Shown here: positions 9,572-18,307 of the stretch, piece by piece
How the letters are laid out: every line of letters begins with the position of its first letter
Numbering within the stretch: the stretch's first letter is position 1
Origin: Bacillus chungangensis
Lineage (GTDB): Bacteria > Bacillota > Bacilli > Bacillales > Bacillaceae_C
Reading direction: 5' to 3'
Assembly: GCF_030812995.1 (NCBI RefSeq)
Contig: NZ_JAUSTT010000028.1
Location: forward strand, 1 to 58,187
Length of the DNA stretch: 58,187 nucleotides
The notes under the pieces: model-generated
Told to the model about the DNA's origin: nothing
The model's database searches: none
Seen by the model: the letters and a program-made list of their open reading frames with translations, nothing else
Translations under genes and position numbers: made by a program

Positions 9572-10130
9572 TAATGGACCCAAGAAACTAGACACGAAAT
9601 GAGGAGATGTTAAAGTAGATTTATGAAGAGAAAACGATATACACCAGAATTTAAATCTCAAGTCGTTCTAGAGGTCCTTAAGGAAGAAAAGACCATGAAT
9701 GAAATTGCTTCATCTCATGAATTCACGTCAATTAAATTCGACAATGGAGGAATGCATTTCTTGAACAAATGCCTTTGATCTTCGCTAAAGAAAATAAAAA
9801 AGCGGATCAAATGAAGGGCAGAATATGAAAGTTGAACGTATTTAAATGATTGATTGGGATGATAAAGAGCTACCAATCACCACTCAGGCTGAGCTGCTTG
9901 GGCTTAATCGTTCTAGCTTGTATTATAAGCCTGTTGAGCCTTCTCCTGAGGAAATATTCATTAAGCATAAAATTGATGAAATTTATACCAAACATCCCTA
10001 TTTCGGTACCACGCGAATTACCGTTGCTTAAACAACAGCGGAATAACTATTAATCGTAAGGCCGTACAACGTCATATGAGGGAAATGGGAATGGATATTA
10101 TGTCTTACCTAAATCAAATTGAAGTGAAAT
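9572..10130 (+). mobile_element. Degenerate IS3-family element
   Basis: The left terminus reads TGGACCCAAGAAACTAGACAC. It is followed by an orfA start (MKRKRYTPEFKSQVVLEVLK, the HTH region of IS3-family OrfA) that breaks off at HEF. The orfB start (TTQAELLGLNRSSLYYKP, then HKIDEIYTKHPYFGTTRI) breaks at a frameshift and resumes as NSGITINRKAVQRHMREMGM. The catalytic DDE region is missing. This is a deleted, inactive copy that differs in sequence from the IS at 16851. Confidence 0.7.
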
Positions 10131-10277
10131 TGATTGAAACGCCTGAAATGAACATTCTTCTATCAGAAAACAAATGAATGTTAATGATTGAATTAGAGGA
10201 ATGAATAATATTCTTCACCTATTTAAGAAAAGTACCCGTTAGTGCATTAACAAAATATAATGTACATGTCGAGAATT

Positions 10278-11177
10278 CTAAAAAAAAATAGAAAAGTCAT
10301 TAATACCTGCATATGGAACTTGATTATTGATTTTGTCTTCTAAGCTATGTAAGGTATATTCTTGCCATTCTTCTAAATTATTCGTATCCCATTTTTGTAT
10401 GAATAATTGATACAAATATATCTCTCTTATTTTTAAGAAAATAGGAATTTGTATCATTATATCCTTATGAAGCGTATTTTCTGTTTTATATCCTGCAAAA
10501 AATTTACTCATAAATATATCACAAAAAGAATGTGTATTGCCATTGAAGGAGTTATGTTGCCAATAAGCATGATAGAAAGCTACTGCAATATCTTGAGCAT
10601 ACCAATTAAATGAGCAGTCATCAAAGTCAATTGTAGTTATACGACCTTCCTCATTAATAATTAAGTTTCCTTGATGATAGTCATTATGAATAAGTCCGAA
10701 AGTATCAGGAGTAATAATATATGAAGTTAGACTGTATACCAACTTTTCATATTTTTCCCTAATCCATGGGTCTAACTTTCTTCTAATATCAAAGACATCA
10801 GGATTTTCAACTTTCCATTCAGGACGTTGTATTGCTTGTACTTTAAAATCTTTGGATAGCGCATGCATTCTTCCTAAATTTTTCCCAAGTTTTTCAAAAG
10901 TTTTTTCATTCCAGTGGGATTTATTTGTAACATTAATTTGATCGCCCTTAATAAATTCAAAATACGTTTTAACCCGTTCTTCCTCACACTCTAAAGGAAT
11001 TACTGGCTTAGGTGCAAGTACACCTTTTTCATATAAAAAATTCATCCACTCTATTTCTTGTAAAACCATCTTCTTTATCTTACTCTTTTCAGAAATTCTA
11101 ACTACCCTTTCTTTCTCTTCGATATAAAAAACGTCGTTATTAAATCCTCCATTCAACCTAACACGATTTTCTTGCAT
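10278..11177 (-). CDS. APH/choline-kinase-like phosphotransferase
   Basis: The 299-residue protein has the aminoglycoside phosphotransferase/choline kinase fold signatures: a catalytic loop HNDYHQGN near residue 160 and the metal-binding TTIDFDDC about 20 residues later. The N-terminal lobe has an ATP-binding beta-hairpin (GGFNNDVFYI). Aromatic residues in the C-terminal lobe resemble the homoserine kinase/YerI-type branch more than the clinical resistance enzymes. The substrate could be a sugar, amino acid or drug hydroxyl and is not predictable. AAAGGGG lies upstream of the start. An IS fragment lies 40 bp upstream and an IS3 relic downstream, so this intact gene sits among mobile debris. 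Confidence 0.75.
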   Translation of the reverse strand: MQENRVRLNGGFNNDVFYIEEKERVVRISEKSKIKKMVLQEIEWMNFLYEKGVLAPKPVIPLECEEERVKTYFEFIKGDQINVTNKSHWNEKTFEKLGKNLGRMHALSKDFKVQAIQRPEWKVENPDVFDIRRKLDPWIREKYEKLVYSLTSYIITPDTFGLIHNDYHQGNLIINEEGRITTIDFDDCSFNWYAQDIAVAFYHAYWQHNSFNGNTHSFCDIFMSKFFAGYKTENTLHKDIMIQIPIFLKIREIYLYQLFIQKWDTNNLEEWQEYTLHSLEDKINNQVPYAGINDFSIFF

Positions 11178-11219
11178 CCTGTTTTCCCCTTTAACTCTAA
11201 ATTGCTAAATCAACTGTCT

Positions 11220-11330
11220 TCAATACCAATCATTATTGTTAGATTGACCGAGAAAATGACTGACAATCGAGCCATCATATAGGTCCAAAATCGCGCTTAA
11301 ATAAGCCTTTTGAGAAGTGCCGTATTTGAA
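11220..11330 (-). mobile_element. IS3-family transposase fragment
   Basis: The minus strand encodes FKYGTSQKAYLSAILDLYDG followed by SIVSHFLGQSNNNDW and a stop. This is the segment after the first catalytic Asp (the TDxTEFxYG region) of IS3-type OrfB proteins. Only about 37 codons remain. Confidence 0.6.
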
Positions 11331-11368
11331 TTTTTATATTCTGACGACATGCTCAACGCCGCAAAAAG

Positions 11369-11992
11369 TCAAAAACTAAGTTGATTTTCTGTTCCTGAAA
11401 GCAGCCTTTGTATATTTTCCATATGCCTGAAAATAACTATAAACGCCATTAGGCAAGCAAATATATAAAAATATAAAGTATTCCCAAAAACAGGAATAAA
11501 TGAAATAGCCGCAAAAAGCATTGTAGCACATATTGTGCCTAAAGAAACATAACGGGTAAAAGCTACTATTATCACAAATAAGCCAAGGCATAAAAGGGCC
11601 ATAACCCAGTTAACCATAAACAGCACAGCCACTGCTGTAAGTGCTCCCTTGCCCCCTTTAAACCCAAAATATACCGGCCAGTTATGCCCTATAACCGCTC
11701 CTGCGCCTGCAGCTAAAAGGCTTACGCAATCTTTAGCCTCTCCCGAATAAAAGTAAACGCTAAGGAACAAGCCTATAAGACAGGCAATTATCCCTTTTAA
11801 TATATCTGCCGCAAGAACAAACACCGCTGCAGATTTCCCAAGTACCCTCAGAGTATTGGTAAGCCCGGCGCTTTTGCTTCCATGGCTTCTTATGTCCTTG
11901 CCGTATATTTTCCCTACAATCACCGCTGTATTAAGGCTGCCTAAAAGGTAGCCCAAAGCTAAGGCCACAAAAAGCTTTAAAATATCAATCAT
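11369..11992 (-). CDS. plsY: Glycerol-3-phosphate acyltransferase PlsY, divergent type
   Basis: The 207-residue membrane protein has the PlsY layout of five or more helices and three conserved loops: YLLGSLNTAVIVGK (motif 1), SHGSKSAGLTNTLRVLGK (motif 2), and GHNWPVYFGFKGGKGA (motif 3). PlsY transfers the acyl group from acyl-phosphate to glycerol-3-phosphate to make lysophosphatidic acid. Motif 2 is normally HGSGNxGATN; here it is HGSKSAGLTN, so Gly-Asn in the loop has become Lys-Ser. That may alter activity or mark a distant, clostridium-like lineage. The start ATG at 11992 is favoured by AAAGGAG 7 bp upstream; a GTG at 11995 is possible. The accessory location suggests it is a second plsY gained by transfer. 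Confidence 0.8.
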   Translation of the reverse strand: MIDILKLFVALALGYLLGSLNTAVIVGKIYGKDIRSHGSKSAGLTNTLRVLGKSAAVFVLAADILKGIIACLIGLFLSVYFYSGEAKDCVSLLAAGAGAVIGHNWPVYFGFKGGKGALTAVAVLFMVNWVMALLCLGLFVIIVAFTRYVSLGTICATMLFAAISFIPVFGNTLYFYIFACLMAFIVIFRHMENIQRLLSGTENQLSF

Positions 11993-12040
11993 CACTCTTC
12001 TCCTTTGGGATTATTCTCATTTTCTTTTATTTCTCCATAA

Positions 12041-12268
12041 TACAGGGTTCATCCATTCCCAAACCGTCTCCTTTACCCACCGGTATATCAATGAACGACT
12101 ACGGCCAAATATCTTGCAAAGCATGTTATGAACCTATACCAAGCGAATAGAATAGTATTACCAATGCTTTTAGTGCTGCTATTTTTTCATTGCTTCTTTC
12201 ATTGCCAACTATGAAGTTCATTCCACACTCTTTACATAAATAACGCTGTTTTCCCCTGTACTTTGTCA
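12041..12268 (-). pseudogene. IS1-like transposase (InsA-type) remnant
   Basis: The minus strand encodes RGKQRYLCKECGMNFIVGNE (a CxxC zinc-ribbon part), EKIAALKALVILFYSLGIGS, a stop, and in another frame MLCKIFGRSRSLIYRWVKET. This matches the zinc ribbon plus HTH layout of IS1-type InsA proteins. A frameshift and the absence of a DDE domain make it inactive. Confidence 0.5.
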
Positions 12269-12466
12269 TTCTTTGTGATGTTTTCCTTTAATCTGAATTC
12301 TATACTCTCTCATTTAATCTACGTATTTTTCCGTCATCCAAACTTCAAACCCAACTTTCATCAACATTTATTGAGCAACCAGATTTCGAAATCCAAGAGT
12401 ACTAGAAGTCATTGCTAAGGAAAATGATTTTATACAGTCTGAATAATATAAAAATAGTCTGAAAAT

Positions 12467-12782
12467 ATTAAAAAGAAATACAGCTGTTCTTTACTACGAT
12501 TGCACTAATTACTTCTTTGAGCTTGAGCAAGAGAAAGGTCTGAAACAATACGGTCCATCGAAAGAACACTGCCCTAATCCAATTGTCCAAATAGATCTTT
12601 TCATGGATGGTGACAGCATTCCGCCCGCCTTTAACATCAACAGAGGAAACACCAACGAGCTAACCTTATATCCTTTAGAAAAAAAGATACTATTAGATTT
12701 CGAATTATCAAAATTCATTGCCTACGCTGATGCCGGACTTGCATCAACAGATAAGAGAAAGTTTAACAATAAACTCTTTTAA
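12467..12782 (+). pseudogene. IS1634-like transposase fragment
   Basis: The plus-strand frame reads NTAVLYYDCTNYFFELEQEK, GLKQYGPSKEHCPNPIVQI, LFMDGDSIPPAFNINRGNTN and FIAYADAGLAS. This is the segment around the first catalytic Asp (YYDxTN) and second Asp (DAG) of IS1634-family (IS4-like) transposases. Both ends are missing. The frame ends exactly where the neighbouring hydrolase gene is cut off. Confidence 0.65.
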
Positions 12783-13660
12783 TGTCAAACTTAGTAGGTG
12801 GTTCTTCGAAATAAAATCATTGCTTTTAAAATTGTTTTCCATTAAATCATAACGTACTCTGGACTGTTCCAACATTCCATTCTCTTTTCTTGAAATATTG
12901 GGAAATAGCGCATGGTTAGTTGCAATAATGAATTCTGATTTATTATTGACTCTTTCTACAGCTCTTTCCCCATCATAAGTTTCTATTAAAGCTGCGTTAC
13001 CATTGGTATCTGCCAGAAGCAAATTCATATTTGTTCCAATAGGCATTTCCTCTAAATAAGAAATTCCTTCCTCAACGTCTTTACAATTTTCAAGTAAAGC
13101 TCTGACTATTACTATAAACTGTAGTCCTTTTATGATAGGCTTTTTCATTCCTAGATGTTTTCCAACTGGCATACCACAAGAGGCAAAAGCTACACAGAAC
13201 CCCTTTTCATTAAAGCCTTCACTTCGACCAAAATTAGAAACGGAGAATCCGGTGTGACTGTATTTGCCCTTTACTTTTGTTGTACAGAGTCTATATCAGA
13301 TATTGCTGGTGACAAGTCGTAGTTTCTAAGGACATAGGTTTTACTATCATTTGTTTTAGACGGTAAAACGGCACCCAAACTACATCCACCTGGTTGTAAC
13401 AAAGCTTCATCAAAGAAATTAAGATAACTAGGCTTTACATTTAGTGAATCTGCAAACCCTTGTAATTCTTCGATTAAACCAGGACAATACTGGTTCATTA
13501 GTTTTTCCATATCCTTAAATTTCGCCTCATCTATTGGTTCGGATAATAAAACTGCATTCATTGCATCAGGAATCTTTTTTATTTCTTCCCCTTGCCTTCT
13601 ACCAATATCGTAGCTGTTGCCTTCAAGAAAAGAAAAATAAGCTTGAATTGAATCTTTCAT
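12783..13660 (-). pseudogene. C45/acyltransferase (AAT) family hydrolase, frameshifted and truncated
   Basis: The N-terminal half (13271-13660) has MKDSIQAYFSFLEGNSYDIG and the segment GGCSLGAVLPSKT followed by VLRNYDLSP. Its Cys would be the N-terminal nucleophile exposed by self-cleavage in the acyl-CoA:6-aminopenicillanate acyltransferase (C45/NTN hydrolase) family. The second half continues in another frame as SVSNFGRSEGFNEKGFCVAF, GMPVGKHLG and IETYDGERAVERV. One frameshift near 13275 separates them. The C-terminus is lost at about 12783, where IS1634-like DNA begins. Substrates of the family are amides, and no precise role can be given. Confidence 0.65.
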
Positions 13661-14065
13661 ATTTGTCTCTCTCCAGTCCAAATTAATGATTAATATCGTG
13701 GTAATACATAAGGTGTCCCTTTTGAAACGGCATCTATCAATCGTCTATCTGATATTTATTTCGCTCTGTTTGGTAGTCCCTCAGCTCTGTTTATATCTAA
13801 TGTATTTAAGTTTGCTACAACAGAGAAGAGCGTACCAAAAAATAGGATTCATAAAATTTTAATTAATCTAGCAGCCCATTGCTGATAAGATTCTTGTAGG
13901 TGCTTTACCCTTATGTTTTGTAAGTTATACAGAAACGATTGACTCTAACTCCCACTTGCAAAAACTAACTTTGTTCTCATGGTCACTTCGTCCTCCATTA
14001 TTATACCTTTTGAAGGAATGATGAGTGTTGATAAAGATCGATTATCCGGTACAGCTACTTCAAGC
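13661..14065. other. No intact gene
   Basis: AT-rich DNA between the broken hydrolase and the tnsC-like remnant. Minus-strand fragments such as VKHLQESYQQWAARLIKI are not long enough to assign. Nothing else is supported. Confidence 0.3.
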
Positions 14066-14222
14066 AAAAAGCTTTACGGCAATATCGACAATGCCTTAGC
14101 TCTCATTATAAATTGCCTGATTCAGCTCATCTGTCAATTCGACTTTGTTTTGGAGCCATTGATACTACCATATACTTTCAATCAGCAAATCCCAATCATC
14201 ATTCTTCCCGTAGCTTTGGAAT
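14066..14222 (-). pseudogene. TnsC-like AAA ATPase remnant
   Basis: The minus strand encodes FQSYGKNDDWDLLIESIW, TAG, YQWLQNKVELTDELNQAIYN, ES, TAA, GIVDIAVKLFA. This matches the region near the end of the AAA domain of Tn7-type TnsC (typically ...YDxSQGIxDLAVKLYxLAQ). Both stops are explained by C-to-T changes of CAG and CAA codons. It lies about 180 bp inside the Tn7-like end at 14405-14478 and in the orientation expected for that transposon. The match is from memory of the family, so confidence is moderate. Confidence 0.5.
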
Positions 14223-14273
14223 AAAGTTTGAACAAAAATAACGCACGAACCTGCATTTTACGGGGAACTCAAA

Positions 14274-14310
14274 GAATCCATTTTGAAAAAAGATTGATTA
14301 AAATGGATTC
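14274..14310. terminator. Hairpin, possible terminator
   Basis: GAATCCATTTT pairs with AAAATGGATTC over 11 bp and is followed by TTTTC on the plus strand. No plus-strand gene ends directly before it. Confidence 0.4.
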
Positions 14311-14404
14311 TTTTCATGTGAATGGTTGTGCAATTTTTATAAAAAAGTTCGATCAAAATATTTTATAAACCCTGATATTACAATATTTTCTTTATAGTCA
14401 TCAT

Positions 14405-14478
14405 TCTAAAACGGTTAAACTTTTTTTCAAAACGGTACATCTTTTTTGTGAACGGTACGACTTTATTTGTAATCCACA
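14405..14478 (-). repeat. Tn7-like transposon end (distal, older)
   Basis: Three direct repeats of the form AAACGGTTAAACTTTTTTT, AAACGGTACATCTTTTTTG and GAACGGTACGACTTTATTTG are spaced 21-22 bp apart and end in AATCCACA. The same motif family and the same terminal order occur at 21802-21971 next to glmS. Repeated TnsB-type sites at a terminus define the ends of Tn7-like elements. Orientation indicates that the element's interior lay to the left, towards the tnsC-like remnant. Confidence 0.65.
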
Positions 14479-14651
14479 ATTCTAGGGGTTGTGTATGAAA
14501 CGACGGTGAAGCATAGGCAAGCTACCTAGCGAAAAAATCGCGTTTTAATAGGCTTCTTTGGCATGCCTACTTTTCCATCACTCGCTAGTTTTAAAACAAA
14601 TCTAGTAATTTACTTTGTTAGTTTGATGGGCATGTGGCGCTACCCCTAAAA
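14479..14651. other. Spacer between transposon end and cargo operon
   Basis: No gene is seen. A left terminus of the proximal Tn7-like element could be expected here, but I do not find the TnsB-site motif in the required plus orientation. Confidence 0.3.
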
Positions 14652-14684
14652 AACTTCATATAAACTTCATATAAACTTCCTATA
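14652..14684 (+). promoter_or_regulatory. Three tandem 11-bp repeats, likely response-regulator site
   Basis: AACTTCATATA occurs twice and AACTTCCTATA once, head to tail without gaps, 83 bp upstream of the permease start. Direct repeats with one-helical-turn spacing are the typical binding sites of OmpR-family response regulators. The regulator encoded at 19749-20411 is of that family, so activation of the transporter by its own two-component system is a reasonable inference. Confidence 0.55.
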
Positions 14685-14766
14685 TCTCTAGATAAACTAC
14701 TGATTAACTTCATACATACTCCAGATTCCTCCTATAACATATAAGACATCAAGGAGGTAAGAAATA

Positions 14767-16131
14767 ATGAATTTTATAAAACGAGCATTTCTTAGTATCA
14801 CAGCAAAGAAAGGAAAATCTTTACTCTTAATGGGGATCTTTTTTATAGTTATAAGCCTAGTGTTGGCAGGATTCTCTATCCAAAATGCATCGAATAAAGC
14901 AACAGATAATGCAAGGAAAAAACTAGGGGCTTCTGTTACATTAAGCACCGACCCTCAGAACTCTATGAATAGGTTGAATAGGGAATTAAAAGAAGAAGAA
15001 GCTGATCAATTAACAACTTCAAAATATGTTAAAAATTACAATTACTCATCTAGAACCTCTGCAGTTGCTGAGGGGTTTCAACCCATCGGGTGGTCAGATG
15101 AATCTCAAGAAAGCATGGGGGGGATATCACCACCAGAAGGAGTTGAGATACCCAACGTAATTATAGAAAGTACAATGGAAAGTGGATTATCCAAAAGTTT
15201 TGAAACAGGGGAAAGCAAAATAGTTGAGGGAAAACCAATCACCAAAGATTTACAAGGTAAAGAGGTTGCTTTAATTGAAAAAAGGTTAGCCAAAGAAAAC
15301 AATCTAAAAGTAGGAGATAAGATCAAGGTAAGATCAAAAATAGATAAAGAAAAAACTATAGAATTAGAAATAGTTGGCATTTATACAACAAAAGAGAAAA
15401 ACGATGGATTTAGTTTACCTGTATTGGACCCAGTTAATAAACTATATGTTCCCTATAAGGCTGTCGACAAATTTGAGGATGAAGTGTTTGCTTCTTTTGA
15501 GGCTGTATATTATTTAGATGATCCACTGCACGTTAATGCATTTAAAGAAGAAGCAAAGCAATCTACTATTGACTTTGATGGGTTACTATTAGATGCATCG
15601 GAAAGATTATATAAACAAATGATTGGTCCTATTAAAAATATCGCATCCACTTCTCAAACGATTGTATATATAGTTTCCATTGCAGGTGCCATTATTTTAG
15701 GGTTAATTATTATGTTATCTATTAAAGAGCGTCGTAAAGAAATGGGGATTTTATTATCCATTGGCGAAAGGAAATGGAAACTTATGGGGCAGTTATTAGT
15801 AGAAGTATTATTTGTAGCTGTCTTAGCATTTGGATTATCTTTAACAACAGGATCTAAAGTTTCTCAAGTAATAGGTGATAATTTACTTTCCAATGAAATT
15901 GCTACAGCAGCAGATTCCAAAGATGAAACAACAGGAATGATGGAAGAAGTTCCACCAGATATTGACTCTAAACAAGAAAAAACAATCGATAAAATTGATG
16001 TAAGTGTAACGGGAGAAGATATCGGAAAAGTAGGGGGAATTGGATTGGTAATCGCCATACTAGCAACTATTCTTCCCGCACTATCTATTCTACGCTTAAA
16101 TCCAAAACAAATTCTTTTAAAAGATGAGTAA
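14767..16131 (+). CDS. ABC transporter permease, FtsX/MacB type
   Basis: The 454-residue protein has an N-terminal membrane helix (about 18-38), a large extracytoplasmic MacB-like domain (about 45-290) and three C-terminal helices (about 297-317 IVYIVSIAGAIILGLI, about 343-362, about 430-450). This is the FtsX-like permease layout used in peptide or lipid export and in antimicrobial-peptide resistance (MacB, Vex and YknZ types). AAGGAGG lies 8 bp before the ATG. The ATPase gene follows after 11 bp, so the two form an operon. Direct 11-bp repeats upstream suggest control by the neighbouring two-component system. The operon lies between two Tn7-like ends and appears to be transposon cargo. Confidence 0.8.
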   Translation: MNFIKRAFLSITAKKGKSLLLMGIFFIVISLVLAGFSIQNASNKATDNARKKLGASVTLSTDPQNSMNRLNRELKEEEADQLTTSKYVKNYNYSSRTSAVAEGFQPIGWSDESQESMGGISPPEGVEIPNVIIESTMESGLSKSFETGESKIVEGKPITKDLQGKEVALIEKRLAKENNLKVGDKIKVRSKIDKEKTIELEIVGIYTTKEKNDGFSLPVLDPVNKLYVPYKAVDKFEDEVFASFEAVYYLDDPLHVNAFKEEAKQSTIDFDGLLLDASERLYKQMIGPIKNIASTSQTIVYIVSIAGAIILGLIIMLSIKERRKEMGILLSIGERKWKLMGQLLVEVLFVAVLAFGLSLTTGSKVSQVIGDNLLSNEIATAADSKDETTGMMEEVPPDIDSKQEKTIDKIDVSVTGEDIGKVGGIGLVIAILATILPALSILRLNPKQILLKDE

Positions 16132-16142
16132 GGAGACTCTAT

Positions 16143-16826
16143 ATGGAGACGATTTTACAATTTAAAAATGTGAACTATTATTATGAAGGCAATCTAAAAA
16201 AAGTAACGATATTAAACAATGTCAATTTCTCTTTTCAAACGGGACAGTTCTATACCGTTTTAGGACCATCTGGCTCTGGGAAAACGACAACTCTTAGTTT
16301 AGGATGTGGATTGGATGCACCCAAAAGTGGGTATGTACTTTACAAGGGAAATGACATTCAGAAAATAGGGTTAGATCGATACCGTAATCAACATGTATCC
16401 ATCATCTTTCAATCGTTTAATTTGATTACCTACATGACCGCTCTTCAGAATGTATTAACGGCAATGGAGATTACAGGTGTTAAGGTGCAAAATAAAAAAG
16501 GACGAGCACTAGAATTATTAGAAAAGGTAGGGCTCACAGAAGTAGAAGCGAAACGAAACATCTTGCAACTTAGTGGTGGGCAGCAACAACGTGTGGCAAT
16601 TGCCCGAGCATTATCTTGTAATGTTGATTTATTAATCGCTGATGAACCGACCGGAAACCTAGATCAAGAAACATCAATGGAAATCATTGAATTGTTTAAA
16701 GATCTTGCTCATAAAGAAAACAAATGTATTATTGTCGTGACACACTCACAAGAAGTTGCCAGACAATCTGATAAAGCAATTTATCTTAAAAATAAGAATT
16801 TAGTTGTGAGAGACATGTCGAAATAA
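16143..16826 (+). CDS. ABC transporter ATP-binding protein, LolD/MacB type
   Basis: The 227-residue ATPase has all nucleotide-binding motifs in order: Walker A GPSGSGKTT (about 40), Q-loop FQSFNL (about 90), signature LSGGQQQR (about 140), Walker B LLIADEPTG (about 160) and H-loop VTHS (about 198). It belongs to the small-ATPase class that pairs with FtsX-like permeases (LolD, MacB N-domain, SalX, YknY). It follows the permease by 11 bp, with GGAGACT at the ribosome site. Its TAA stop lies inside the left arm of a terminator stem that the downstream IS has split. The probable role is energising export or sensing of a peptide antibiotic, by context only. Confidence 0.85.
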   Translation: METILQFKNVNYYYEGNLKKVTILNNVNFSFQTGQFYTVLGPSGSGKTTTLSLGCGLDAPKSGYVLYKGNDIQKIGLDRYRNQHVSIIFQSFNLITYMTALQNVLTAMEITGVKVQNKKGRALELLEKVGLTEVEAKRNILQLSGGQQQRVAIARALSCNVDLLIADEPTGNLDQETSMEIIELFKDLAHKENKCIIVVTHSQEVARQSDKAIYLKNKNLVVRDMSK

Positions 16827-16840
16827 ATAATCCCCCACCT
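16821..16840. terminator. Left arm of a bidirectional terminator split by an IS
   Basis: AAATAAATAATCCCCCACCT (16821-16840) is exactly complementary to the segment at 18308-18327. Together they form a 20-bp stem between the convergent ATPase and histidine kinase genes. The IS at 16851-18295 occupies the loop. Both stop codons lie within the arms. Confidence 0.75.
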
Positions 16841-16881
16841 AAGCATGAAGTGACTCCTAAAAGTTAGACACGGTTATTTTA

Positions 16882-17694
16882 TTAGGCAGCGGGTTGGGTA
16901 TGAGTTCGATATTGTATCGGACTCATACCTTTTAGCTTTGCCTTAATTCGTTTGTTGTTGTAGTACTTGATGTATTTTGCTAATTCTAGTTTAAAATGAT
17001 CTATACTCTCAAATTCCTTAAAATATAGGAACTCCGATTTCATCATCCCAAAGAAATTCTCCATTACGGCATTATCGTAACAGTTCCCTTTACGTGACAT
17101 ACTTTGTGTGATACCACGTTCCTTTAAGGCTTGACGGTATTGTTTCATTTGATAATGCCAGCCTTGATCGGAATGCATTAGGAGCTCATCGTCTTCTGAC
17201 AAGCGTTTAAAAGCCTTTTCCAACATCTCTGAAACAAGGGAAAAGGTAGGTCTAGAGCCAATTGTATAGGTGATAATCTCACCATTAAATAAGTCTAATA
17301 CAGGTGAAAGATAGAGCTTTTCTCCAAATAATTTAAACTCTGTAATATCTGTTACCCATTTCTCATTTGGCTTTTCAGCTTTAAACTCGCGATCCAAAAC
17401 ATTCGGGGCAATCTTGCCAACCGTCCCTTTGTAAGAGCGATATTTTTTCATGCGTACCAAGCATTTCAAACCCAACTCTTTCATTAATCGCTGTATTTTT
17501 TTATGATTTACTTTTTGTCCACGGTTCGCCAATTCATCGCGAATACGACGATAGCCGTAACGTCCTTCATGTTCGTCATAAATCGCTTTAATCGTTTCTT
17601 TTAAATCTGCATCTGGCTCAAGACGATTCATTTTTTTCACTAAATAGTAGTATGTGCTGCGTGGAATCCCTGCTAGCTTCACCAATGCTTTCAC
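16882..17694 (-). CDS. IS150-group transposase OrfB (DDE integrase domain)
   Basis: The 270-residue frame has an N-terminal HTH_21-like region (PRSTYYYLVKK, GRYGYRRIRDEL) and an rve integrase core. The catalytic triad is visible as WVTDITEF (first Asp), LMHSDQGWHYQ (second Asp) and NAVMENFFGMMK (Glu). The C-terminal YYNNKRIKAKLKGMSPIQYR is typical of the family. The true product is probably an OrfAB fusion made by -1 frameshifting: the orfB frame stays open upstream of the ATG (KITKQDKAQIVFELRHEF) and overlaps the end of orfA near an A-rich GGAAAAATC stretch. Confidence 0.85.
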   Translation of the reverse strand: MKALVKLAGIPRSTYYYLVKKMNRLEPDADLKETIKAIYDEHEGRYGYRRIRDELANRGQKVNHKKIQRLMKELGLKCLVRMKKYRSYKGTVGKIAPNVLDREFKAEKPNEKWVTDITEFKLFGEKLYLSPVLDLFNGEIITYTIGSRPTFSLVSEMLEKAFKRLSEDDELLMHSDQGWHYQMKQYRQALKERGITQSMSRKGNCYDNAVMENFFGMMKSEFLYFKEFESIDHFKLELAKYIKYYNNKRIKAKLKGMSPIQYRTHTQPAA

Positions 17695-17720
17695 CGGAAA
17701 TTCATGCCTTAATTCAAAGA

Positions 17721-18242
17721 CTATTTGCGCTTTGTCTTGTTTGGTGATTTTTCCTTGCTTTGAACTAAGGCATTCAACTTTTTTAAATACGCATTTTCCA
17801 TACGTAATTTCTCTAATTCAGCTTGTAGTGCTTTTACTGACTCTTCAGTTGGCACTTGTTTCTTTGATTGTTTTTGATTATCTTTTTTCATGGATAGACA
17901 CCCCTTTTTCTTTGGCTCAAGGGCATCTAGTCCATGTCGCTCTATCTTTTTTTTCCAAAATAATAAAAGAGATGGTGTGGATAAATTGAAAATCGCTGCC
18001 GTTTCCCTGACAGATGTACCTTGATCATTCATGTAATTAATTACATTCAGTTTAAACTGTGCAGAATAATTTGCATAGGACTTTATAAAAGCTTTTTCAC
18101 CATGGTATTCAAAACATTTAATCCAATAGTGAAATGTTTTTGGATCAATTCCTAGCTTTAAAGCAAACGAATGGTAGCCTTTTCTTCCATTCAAATAACA
18201 TTGAACAGCCTCAATCTTTTGTTTCGCAGTAAATTTAGCCAC
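17721..18242 (-). CDS. IS150-group OrfA (DNA-binding)
   Basis: The 173-residue protein has two helix-turn-helix segments (AVQCYLNGRKGYHSFALKLG and GTSVRETAAIFNLSTPSLLL), then a basic linker and a leucine-rich coiled coil (LQAELEKLRMENAYLKKLNA). These recognise the IS ends and mediate multimerisation. I chose the GTG at 18242 because GGAGGTG lies 8 bp upstream; a longer open frame to 18296 runs into the terminal inverted repeat. It overlaps the orfB frame in phase -1. Confidence 0.8.
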   Translation of the reverse strand: MAKFTAKQKIEAVQCYLNGRKGYHSFALKLGIDPKTFHYWIKCFEYHGEKAFIKSYANYSAQFKLNVINYMNDQGTSVRETAAIFNLSTPSLLLFWKKKIERHGLDALEPKKKGCLSMKKDNQKQSKKQVPTEESVKALQAELEKLRMENAYLKKLNALVQSKEKSPNKTKRK

Positions 18243-18307
18243 TAATTTACACCTCCAATTGTTAGATGTGTGTCTAACAATTGGGGTGCAGTTCAATCAA
18301 TGCTTTG

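Larger units (their letters stand above)
16851..18295 (-). mobile_element. Intact IS3-family (IS150 group) insertion sequence
   Basis: The element is about 1,445 bp. Its ends share a GTTAGACAC core: TGACTCCTAAAAGTTAGACAC on the left, and on the right the inverted TGAACTGCACCCCAATTGTT followed by AGACAC. Two overlapping-phase genes on the minus strand encode OrfA and OrfB. Both frames are open and the DDE residues are present, so it may be active. I see no clear target duplication. It sits inside the loop of the terminator between the cargo ABC operon and the two-component system. Confidence 0.85.

Noticed and set aside
12509-12718. 69-codon minus-strand frame
   Set aside because: It is the antisense of the IS1634-like transposase fragment, whose protein motifs are on the plus strand.
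14479-14651. Left end of the proximal Tn7-like element
   Set aside because: TGTGTATGAAACGACGG at about 14500 looks slightly similar to the right terminus, but no repeated TnsB sites in the needed orientation follow it.
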